64,000 nt of DNA from Heterohyrax brucei (Eukaryota; Chordata; Mammalia; Hyracoidea; Procaviidae), in NCBI GenBank assembly GCA_028571685.1, contig CM053162.1, positions 5,770,001 to 5,834,000 of the forward strand, in the 5' to 3' direction. Shown one piece after another: positions 55,000-64,000 of the stretch. Position numbers and translations under genes: made by a program. Each line of letters opens with the position of its first letter. The first letter of the stretch is position 1. The notes beneath the pieces were generated by a model. The model did not search any database, was not told where the DNA came from, and saw only the letters and a list, made by a program, of their open reading frames with translations.

Positions 55000-56150
55000 A
55001 CTAGAAAACCAACTGAACAGCACAGAGTGGACATTCTCACAGCCCCAAGATCAGGCAGAGGGTTGTGAGACTGGAGCAGTCAACATGAAAACTACCGTTG
55101 TCAGAGGTGAGACAGCAGTGCAAAGGGTCTCACTTCTGCTGGCACGGCAGCTGAGAGGCTTATAGGTATGAACACCATCTTTGTTAACTGGGAGACTGGG
55201 ACTGGGACTGCTGAGCCTAGCAGTGTGGAAGCAGCTGGCTGCCATGCTGAGCTGCAGCACATAAGTAGACAGCATCTCCCACAGCAGAGAAGCTACACTT
55301 AAGACACTAACATCTAGAGAACCCAGTGGTAGCAGGCAGCCGAGGTCACCAGTAGCCTTCCCTCCATCTTCTCTGAGCTGTACCAAAAATTTTGCTGGCA
55401 CAACAAAGGAGAGGTGACAGAAATAGGACATCATCTTAGTCAGCTGAGAGGCAGTCAGCCACACCTGAGGGCCTAGCTGGGGCTGGCTGCCATGCTGAGT
55501 GACAGCATCTGACTGGACAGTGCCTCTCTCAACAAAAAAAGCAGTTTCCAAGACAATCTCATATAGAGGCTACAGTGGTGGTTGGCAGCAAATGTGGTGG
55601 GGCCCTTCCCACTTCCTTCACTGAGTTATACCATAGAGTCTGCTGATATGGCACCTGAGACACTTCATAAATAGGTGACCAGCTTTGTCGTGAAGGAAGC
55701 AGACCCTGCCATCCTGAGGGTCTGCTGCTACTAGCTGCCACTCAACAGTACATCTCCCAACAGAAAAGCAGTTTTCAAGATAGTTGTATCTACAGTACAC
55801 AGCAGTGGCTGGTGGCTGAGTGTGGCAGAGTCTTTCTCTCCTCCCTTCTCTGAGTTAAACCATAGTATCTGTTGGCATGTCTCCAGATAGTTGGCACAAG
55901 TAGGTCGCCATCTTCATCAGCCAAGAGGTGGGGACTGCCACCCTAGGGCTCAGCTGAGGCCAGCTGCCAAGCCAAATGGCACCACGGTGGTGGGCAGCAC
56001 CCCTCTCACTAGGAAAGCTTTACTTAAGACAGCTGCACCTAGAATATGCAGTCACGGGTGGTGGCCAAGCCTATCAGTGCCCTTATTCACTCCTTCCTTA
56101 GAGTTATGCCATAGCTTCTGCTGGTATAACATCGGTGAAACTCAATAGCT
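55000..56150 (+). promoter_or_regulatory. L1-C 5' UTR: about four tandem monomers
   Basis: The word GCTGCC(A) heads units at 55238, 55486, 55734 and 55963. The word GAGTTATACCATAG (variants) recurs at 55375, 55623, 55852 and 56101. Both give spacings of about 248, 248 (or 229) and 229 (or 249) bp. Each unit also has 'cagaaaagcag'-like and 'cttaagaca'-like boxes. This is the monomer architecture known from rodent L1 promoters. Activity is inferred, not shown. Confidence 0.85.
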
Positions 56151-56215
56151 TTCTGATGGTGCAAAGACAGCAATCAATACCTAAAGCAGACGTCCATGGT
56201 ACCAGAAAACTCCCA

Positions 56216-57271
56216 AAATAAAGAATTAAAAAGTTTCCCAGATGAAGAATGCTTCCTGAAATAATTATAGGCTACAAAAGAATTATGTATAGAGCCCTTC
56301 TAGATCTTAGGATGAGAATTAAACAAAGAGCAGCAGAACAAAATGAAAATTAAACAAGCTATATAAACTGCTGAGGAAACCCTGGTGGTGTAGTGGGTTA
56401 CATGCTACATCTGCTAACCAAAAAGGAGGCAGTTCAAATCCATCAGGCACTCTTTGGGAACTCTATGGGACACTTCTACTCTGATCTATAGGGTCGCTAT
56501 GATTTGGACCTGACTTAACAGCAGTGGGTTTAGTTTTTGGTTTTTATACGAATTACTAGAACATCAACAATCTAAAAATTCAGCAGATACATAATAAAGT
56601 TACAGAGTCAAACAACTAAATGGAAACCCAAAACAACAGGATAGAGGAAATGGAATGCAGAATCAGTAAGACTGAAGATAAAGCAAATGACACCAGCATC
56701 TATATGGAGAAATCAGATAAAAAGAATCAGGAAAACTAAAGAAGCATTAAGAATCATGCATCACTGTATCAAGAGGAACAGTGTACATGTAATTGGAGTT
56801 CCAGAACAGAAAGGGACAGCAGAAAATACAGAGAGAATTGTTGAAGAGTTGCTGAGAGAAAACTTTCCTGACATCATGAAAGAAGCAAAGACAGCAGTTG
56901 AAATGTTCATTGAGCTCCACGAAAGGTATACCCCTAAAGAAATACACCAAGACATGTTACAATCAAGTTTAACAAAATAAAACATAAGGAGATGCTCTTA
57001 AAGGCAGCTAAGCTTAAACAAAACTAATGTACAAAGGGAAGCCTTGTAGAATGTCTTCCAACTTTTCAGCCAAAACCAGTTGACAAGAAGGCAATGGGAT
57101 GACATATACAAAGCCTTGAAGGAAAAAAGCTTCCAACCAAGAATTACATATCCTGCAAAACCGTCTTTCAAATATGACGGTGAAATCAGGACATTCTCAG
57201 ACAAACAGAAGCTTAGAGATTTTGCAAAAACCACACCAAAATTACAAGAAATACTGAAGGAAATTCTTTGA
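56216..57271 (+). pseudogene. L1-C ORF1, decayed and interrupted by an AfroSINE
   Basis: ORF1-like sequence begins near 56238 ('cccagatgaagaatgcttcc') and is split by the AfroSINE at 56371-56548. Open remnants at 56687-56980 hold the RRM-like stretch (RNSVHVIGVPEQ), and 57080-57271 hold the C-terminal domain (RITYPAKPSFKYDGE, KLRDF). Several stops and frameshifts. Confidence 0.82.
56371..56548 (+). mobile_element. AfroSINE inside L1-C ORF1
   Basis: Sense orientation: 'gaaaccctggtggtgtagtg', 'ctgctaaccaaaaaggaggc', 'agttcaaatccatc', 'atctatagggtcgctatgat' and the tail 'gggtttagtttttggttttt'. L1-C ORF1 sequence lies on both sides. Confidence 0.92.
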
Positions 57272-57723
57272 TCACAAAATCAATAACACCAGTTGTATAC
57301 CCAAAGATGCAATGCAGGATATAGCATCCAGAGTCCTAACTAGTTAGGGAAGCTGCAAAGCTAAATCGAAGATAAAATATTAAAATTAGGGAAACAGAAA
57401 GCTCAACACGTTAACTATGACAGCACTACATTATAAAGAGGGATACGTTACAGCATTCATAGCCTTTTCAGATGAAGAGGAAGTTACAGAGATATAAAGA
57501 AGTTAAAGACTGGTTTAAACCTAAAACATTAAAGGGGAACAAAGAGGTAGCTACAAAGTAAACCAACAAAGCTACGTATCAAAACAAGAAACACAGTACA
57601 GAAGTCTTAACAGACACTAAACCAACAGTGAAAACAATGAAAAGAAAACCCATAAAGAAAAACAACCCACAATAAAATATTAAGGGGAACAAAGAAAATA
57701 TCAACAACACAAAAATTAAGGCA

Positions 57724-60700
57724 CTAAAATGCCAATATTAAATACATATCTATAAAAAATTATGGTGAATGTAAATGGACTGAATGCTCCTATAAAGGGA
57801 CAGAGAGTAACAAGCTGGATCAAAAAACATGACCCAATATATTCTGCTTACAGGAAACACACCTTAGACTCAAAGATATGAACAAATTGAAAATCAAAGG
57901 ACAGAAAATATAGACCAAGCTAACAACATGCAAAGAAGAACAGGAGTGGCAATATTAATCTCAGATAAAATAGATTTTAAAGTAAAATCCACCATCGTGG
58001 ACAAAGATGGTCACTATTTATTCCTTCAAGGCTTAATACATAAGGAGGATATAACACTACTAAATATCTATGCACCCAATACCAGAGCATCTACATATAG
58101 CTAACAAATGCTGCAACACTGAAAAAAATGAGATAGATTATTCCATAATAATAGTAGAAGACTTCAATGCTCCACTTTCAACAAAGGACAGATCAACCAA
58201 AAAAAGAGCTAAAAAAAGATACAGAAGATCTTACTGAGACAATCAGTCAACTTAACCTCACAGGCACATAAGGAACTTTTTATCCAACAACAGACAAGTA
58301 GACCTTCTTTTCCAACACACACTGAAGCAAAATAGACCACGTATCAGGCCATAAAGCAAGTCTCAACAAAATCCAAACCATCAAATTATTGCAAATTATC
58401 TTCTCAGTTCATAAAGCCACAAAAATTGAAATCAACAGCAGAAAAAACATGGGTAGAAATTCAAACTCATGGAATCTGAACAACACGCCACTCAAAAATT
58501 CATAGATTATTGAAGAAATCAAGGATGCAGTAAAGAAATTCATGGAGTTAAATGAGAATGAAAACACACCCTACCAGAACCTATAGGATACAGCAAAAAT
58601 AGTGCTCAGATGCCAATTTCTCTCTATTAATGTACATATACAGACTAAAGAAAGGGTCCAAACCAAAGAATTAACCCTACAACTTTAACAAATACAAAGA
58701 GAACATCAAAAGAACCCCTTGGGCACCAGAAGAAAACAAATAATAAAGATTAGAGCAGAACTGAATGAATTTGAGAATACAAAAAAAAAAAAAAAATGAA
58801 AAAAATTAACATAGCCAAAAGCTCTTCTCTTGAAAAGATTAACAAAATTGATTAACCATTGGCTAAACTCACAAAAGAAAAACAGATGAGGAAACAAATA
58901 ACTTGAATAAGAAATGAGATGGGAGATGTCACAAAAGACACAACGGAAATTAAAATTATCATTACAGAATATTACAAAAAACTGTACTCTGATTTGAAAA
59001 CCTAGAAGAAATAGATAAATTTCTAGATTCACATCAGCTACCAAAATCATCATAAAGAGGAGAAAAACTTAATAAACCCATCATGAAAGGGATTGAAAAA
59101 GTAAAACAAACAAACAAAAAACTACCAACCAAATAAATTCCTGTCACAGACAGCTTCAATGGAGAATTCTGCCAAACTTTCTTAGAGGGGTTAATTCGAA
59201 CACTACTGAAGCTATTCCACAACACAGACAAAGATGAAACATTTCCAAATTCATTCTATGAACCCAGAATAACCCTGATGTCAAAGTCAGGTAAAGGCCC
59301 CAGAACAAAAGAAAATTACAGAACAACATCACCCATAAACCTAGATGCAAAAATCTTCAACAAAATCCTAGCTAATAGAATTCAACAACATATAATAAAT
59401 AAAGAAGCAAACAAACAACGAAATAAATAAAATCACCAAATGCAATTTATGCCAGTAATGCGGGGTTGGTTTAACATCAGGAAAACAATAACACAAAGTA
59501 TACGAATCATTTGATTCTATCAATTGATGCAGAAAGGCATTTGACAAAGTCCAATACCCACTCATGTTAAAAATTCTCAAGAAAATAGGAACAGAAGGGA
59601 AATTCCTCAATGCAATAAGAGGCATCTGTGCAAAGGCAACCACCTACATCATCCTAAATGGAGAAAGACTGAAAGAAATCTCCCTGAGAACAGGAACTAG
59701 ACAAAGATGCCCACTGTCATCACTTCTATAAAACACTGTGCTAGACGTTATGGCCAGAGCAATCAGACAAGACAAACAAATAAAGGGCATTTGCATTGGT
59801 AAAGAAGTAAAAGTATCCCTGTTTGCAGATGATATGATGGTACAAATAGAAAACCCTAAGGAATCCATTAACTACTGCAACTAATGGAAGAGTTCAGTAA
59901 ATGATCAGGATATAAGATAAACATAAATAAATCAGTAGTATTACTTTACATCAACAAAGCGATCATTAAATAGGAAATCACCCAACCAATACCATTTACA
60001 ATAGCCCCAAAGAAGTTTAAAAACCTAGGAATAACTCTAACCAGTAATGTAAGAGACCTATACAGAGAGAAAGTTATAAGACCCTACTGCAAGAAACCAG
60101 AAGAGACTTATATATAAGTGGAGAAACCTACCTTGCTCATGGATAAGAAGATTTAACATTGTGAAAATGTCTATTCTCCCCAAAGCAAAATCTACATATA
60201 CAGTGCAATCCCAAAACAAACTCCAACTTCATTTTTTAACGAGATGGTAAACAAATCACCAAATTCATTTGGAAAGGGAAGAAACCCCAGATAAGTAAGA
60301 CACTACTGAAGAAGTGAAACACAGTGGGAGGCCTCATGCTACCTGACCTTAAAACCCATTATACTTCTATGGTAGTCAAAACAGCTTGCTACTAGTACAA
60401 AAATGCATATACGACCGATGAAATGGAATACATAATCCAAAAATACCGTCATCTTCCTAAAAACAGCCAATATTCAACACAGGCCCAAAGGCTTGAAAAC
60501 TGGGGTAAAAACTGTCTCTTTAACAAATGGTGTTGGTGAAAAAACTGAAACAAGACCTATAACTCAGATCTTATACAAACACTAACTCAAATTGTATCAA
60601 AGACCCAAATATCAAACCTAAAATGACAAAGATCATGCAAGAAAGAAGTAGGGGCAACAATGGAAGTTTGAATGCATGGCTTCAAAATTTGAAACAACAA

Positions 60701-61555
60701 AGCACAAATAGCAGAAGAAAAAACAGATAAGTGGGAACTAACTAAAAATCAAACACACTCATACAAGGCGTTATCAAGAGAGTTAGAAGACTGCCTACAG
60801 AATGGGAAAAAATATTTGGCAACTACATATCGGATCAACATCTAACCTCTACAAGGTACTGTAAAATATCAACAAGAAAAAGATAAATAACCCAACTAAA
60901 CCATGGGTAAAGGACATGGACAGATGCTCCACCAAAGAAGACATTCAGGCAGCCAAAAGACAAATGGGGAAATGCTCACAATCATTAGCTTTTAGAGAAA
61001 TCCCAATCAAAACTACAACGAGCTACCAACTCGCACCAATGAAGTTGACAGTAATCCAAAAACCAGAAAACCAAAACAACAAATGCTGGAGAGGCTGTGG
61101 AGAGGCTGGAACTCTCTCGCACTGCTGTTAGGAATACAAGATGGGATAGCCTCTTTGGAAAGCAATTTGGCACTTTCTTAAAAAGCCAGAAATAGAAATA
61201 CCATATGATTCCGAAATCCAACTACTCGGAATATGTCTTACAGAAATAAGGGCTGTCACAAGAAGAGACACATGCACACAAATGTTTATTGCAGCACAGT
61301 CCACAATAGCAAAAAGATGAAATCAACCTAGCTGCCCTTCAACAGTAAGAATGGATAAACAAACTATGGTAGATATACACAATGGAATATTATACAATGA
61401 TAGAGAACAACATGATTTTAGGAAGCATCTCAGAACCTGGTAGCAGCTGGAAGACATAATGTTGAGTGAATTCAGTCAGCTGCCAAAAGACAAGTATTGT
61501 ATCATACCAGTATTATAAGGAGTTAAAAAAGGACTTAGGCACAGAAGAAAGGACT
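57724..61555 (+). pseudogene. L1-C ORF2, decayed
   Basis: Collinear with L1-B ORF2: endonuclease start near 57724, 'caggaaacacaccttagact' (the QETHL region) near 57853, FADD at 59822-59833, and the C-terminal cysteine-rich region at 61081-61130 (KCWRGCGEAGTLSHCC). Stops and frameshifts throughout; the longest open pieces are under 100 codons. Confidence 0.85.
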
Positions 61556-62500
61556 CTTTGATGGTTAAAAGGGTGGGAAGAGAGAGAAAATGTTGTTTAC
61601 AGATTACATAGTTGATATGAATTCAGTTAGGTGTAGGGTGTGACAGTACTCAGTAGAAGGCAGGTCAGCATAACTGGATTACACCATAAATTAAAAGGTT
61701 TTCTAAATTCAACCCAACATTTCAACAGATAGAGTAGCAGGGACAGGGGTCTGAGAATTATGTTTTCAGGGGACACTGAAGTTAACTGGCATAAATATCC
61801 TTTTGCTAAGAGAGTCTTCTGCTCTCTGTATTGGTAGGTGGTATCTAGGCTCTTCAAAGCCAGCAAGCTGACATCTGAGGAACATCAGTTGGTCCTAATA
61901 CACCTGAAACTGATGATAATGGAGAACATCAAAGACACAGGGAAAAATGAGTCCACGAGACAGAAGTACCCACATAATTGGGAGACTACATCAGCAGGAG
62001 ACCAGCCCAGTTACTACCAAAGAGAATCTTGATAGGGGACATAACATACAGTCCCTGATGTATCATGAGAAAAAGAGATGTGCATCAAGAACTCCATTAA
62101 AAGACCAGAACTGATGGTGTGATAACCTGGGAGTTTCCTTGGGAACACAGTCTTTAGCCTTGTTGCTGCCACAGACGTGAAACGAGTACTGAGGTCAACA
62201 CTACAGACTAAGAATGGACTGGACTCCGGGATGCAGAGTGAGCATGTGGTATGCGTACCTTATGGTTTTATACATTTATAGTAGGCTGTCCTACTAGTTT
62301 CTTTCTAGAGCAGAGAAAAGAGGGTGGAGTGGAAGGGACAGGTGTTCATCAAGAGGACACCAGAAGAGTGAAAAGGAGGAGTGAGCTATCACAGGGTAAG
62401 GAGAGCAGACAGAGTTCTAGAGAGGTGGACATGCAAAATTGACTTGGATTGTATACTTTCACTTAATTGTAATAAAAAAATAAATGAAAACCATAAAAAA
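61556..62500 (+). mobile_element. L1-C 3' UTR
   Basis: Starts with 'gggtgggaagagag' (a weak G-rich tract) and contains 'caggggacactgaagttaac' and 'tggcata' at about 61768. It ends 'ttcacttaattgtaataaaa'. It is similar along its length to 20330-21100, so it defines a second complete example of this UTR type. Confidence 0.82.
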
Positions 62501-62617
62501 AACAATATATGATTGGATACATCATAACTGTGGGATCTGTGGAACTCTTGATAAAAAGAACCCTAAGCGTCAGGCTAGAAAAACAAGTATTAAATTCAGA
62601 CCCAACAATTACAAAGT

Positions 62618-62815
62618 ATATGTTGTTGTGCTGTGTGCCATCTAGTTGATTCTGACTCATAGAGGCCATATAGGACAGGATAAAACTGACTCCTAGGCTA
62701 CAATCTTTAGAGTGATAGACTGCCAGGTCTTTTCTCTGAAGTGTGCTTAGTGGTTTGAACGAATGACCTTTCTTTAGTATATGAATGCTCAAACATTTCA
62801 TCACCAGGAATCTTC
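62618..62815 (-). mobile_element. AfroSINE, long variant
   Basis: Reverse complement: 'ttgttgtgctgtgtgccatc', 'gttgattctgactcatagag', 'ctacaatctttagagtgata', 'gtggtttgaacgaatgacct', 'catcaccagga'. It lies between the tail of L1-C and the start of L1-D. Confidence 0.85.
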
Positions 62816-62987
62816 ACTAATTTATAAGCACATGTAAATCACTTAACTCTCTGATTACCTTGATTATATTAATACCTATCTTTCCTCCTCAAAGGAGATG
62901 TTCAGTGGAAAATGTGGAAATCACCTTTTAAATATAAAGTATCATTCAAATATGACTTATTAATATTATTAAAACATGTACCTCTAA

Positions 62988-64000
62988 ACCCTACAGTTTG
63001 AAGAAGTAGAAAGAGAGCAGTTGAGGAATGCTTCAGTCACAAGAAGAAAACAGATAATAAAGATTAGAGCAGAACTAAACAGATTAGAGAATAGAACAAC
63101 TGAAAAATTAACAAAACCAAAAGCTAGTTTTTTGAAAAGATCAACAAAATTGATAAGCCACTGGCTAAACTTACAAAAGAAAAGCAGGAGAGGAAACAAC
63201 TGGGATAAGAAATGAGATGGGAGATGTCACAACAGGCCCAGCTGAAATCAAAAGTATCATAACAGAATACTACAAAAGGCTGTACTATAACAGATTTCCA
63301 AACCTAGACAAAATGGGTAAGCTTCTAGATTTACATCATCTACCAAAAGTATTACAAGGAGAAGCAGAACAACTTAATAAACCCATCACAAGGCAGGGAT
63401 TGGAAAATTTATCAAGAAACTACCAAATCAAAATCAGTCCTAGCCCAGATGGCTTTGCCAGGGAATTCAACCAAACTTCTTTAGAGAAAAGTTAACTCCA
63501 GTACTACTGCAACTATTTCACAGCATAGAAAGGGATAGAATACTCTCAAATTAATTCTACTAAGCCAGCATAACTCTGATATCAAAGTCACGGAAAGATC
63601 TCACTAAAAAAGAAAATTATAGACCAGTATCACTCATAGACCTACTACATGCAGTATTCTTCAACAAAATACTTTCCGATGGAATTCAACAACACATCAA
63701 AAAAATAATTCATCATGACCAAGTTGGATTCATGCCTGGGATGCAAGGCTGGTTCAACATCAGAAAAACAATTAATATGATCAACCACATAAATAACACA
63801 AAAGATAAGAATAACCTGATTTTGTCAATTGATGCAGAAAAGGCCTTAGACGAAGTCCAACAACCATTCATGCTTAAAAGTCCCAGAAAAATAGGCATAG
63901 AAGGAAATTCCTCAATGCAATAAGGGGTATCTACATAAAGCCAACCACCTACAGCATCCTGAATGTAAAGAGACTGAAAGAATTTCCCTTGAGAATGTGA
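62988..64000 (+). mobile_element. L1-D: 5'-truncated LINE-1, runs off the window
   Basis: Starts inside ORF2 between endonuclease and RT ('gaagtagaaagagagcagtt'). The linker is at 63021-63215 (QIIKIRAELNRLENR), early RT at 63217-63495 (MGDVTTGPAEIKSIITEYY, then PSPDGFAREF) and RT core at 63732-63923 ([32 protein letters not shown]). Frameshifts separate these pieces, and two stops are seen near 63550-63560. Probably an independent 5'-truncated insertion close to the tail of L1-C. Confidence 0.9.

Larger units (their letters stand above)
54946..62500 (+). mobile_element. L1-C: full-length LINE-1 with monomeric 5' UTR
   Basis: The 5' end at about 54946 (AACGGGGCCAAGATGACAG) leads into a tandem-monomer 5' UTR to about 56150. 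Then come decayed ORF1 (56216-57271), the spacer, decayed ORF2 (57724 to about 61555), and a 3' UTR of about 900 bp with an A-rich tail at 62472-62500. Many stops show that it is older than L1-A. An AfroSINE is inserted in ORF1 at 56371-56548. No convincing target-site duplication was found. Confidence 0.88.
48511..64000 (-). other. NTM: NTM intron upstream of the exon (partial)
   Basis: In transcript direction this precedes the 126 bp exon and leaves the window without the previous exon. It holds L2 and MIR relics, a MaLR-like LTR, L1-C and L1-D. Intron status is inferred from the exon; no other coding exon was seen on either strand. Confidence 0.75.

Noticed and set aside
55051-55551. 166-codon minus-strand frame
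   Set aside because: It lies antisense in the L1-C monomer array and repeats with the monomers; no protein features.
1-64000. CRISPR array, operon, phage or plasmid features
   Set aside because: The sequence is clearly mammalian intron; no regularly spaced direct repeats or dense coding was seen.

Overview
The window is nuclear DNA of a placental mammal of the clade Afrotheria, most likely an elephant or another paenungulate. The evidence is the repeat content: tRNA-derived AfroSINEs with the diagnostic 3' end (GACTCGACGGCA followed by TTGGC-rich tails), RTE-related SINEs, a tRNA-Gly-headed SINE, and LINE-1 (L1) families with long lineage-specific 3' UTRs. Species assignment is inference. 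There is no operon, CRISPR array or microbial feature.

Only one protein-coding exon was found: 48385-48510, minus strand, 126 bp with consensus splice sites. It encodes the start of the second immunoglobulin-like domain of the IgLON adhesion protein neurotrimin (NTM). The rest of the window is therefore read as NTM intron: 48511-64000 is the intron before this exon and 1-48384 the intron after it, in transcript direction.

The introns are dominated by retrotransposons. Four L1 bodies are present. L1-A (13572-20313, minus) is nearly full length and the best preserved; it lies inside an older plus-strand L1 3' UTR. L1-B (26738-32720, plus) is older. L1-C (54946-62500, plus) is full length, with a 5' UTR of tandem ~230-248 bp monomers. 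L1-D (62988 to the window end, plus) is 5' truncated. All are broken by stops, frameshifts or deletions. Further L1 3' ends lie at about 395-1185, 6893-7600, 33195-34885, 39671-40415 and 43690-44375. About a dozen AfroSINEs, three MaLR-like solo LTRs, RTE fragments, L2, MIR and MER5 relics and a pair of inverted mariner fragments fill much of the remainder. The larger stretches with no recognised feature are listed explicitly.

The most unusual pattern is a scatter of very short insertions (about 16-54 bp) made only of the AfroSINE 3' end. At least eleven occur; some have clear target-site duplications, and three lie inside L1 sequence. Other points of interest are a roughly 400 bp spacer between L1 ORF1 and ORF2 holding an 84-85 codon frame that meets the ORF2 start at ATGA in two copies, monomeric L1 promoters that keep a YY1-like box at the 5' end, G-rich tracts after L1 ORF2, several clear nested insertions with target-site duplications, and a strong unused splice donor near the NTM exon.
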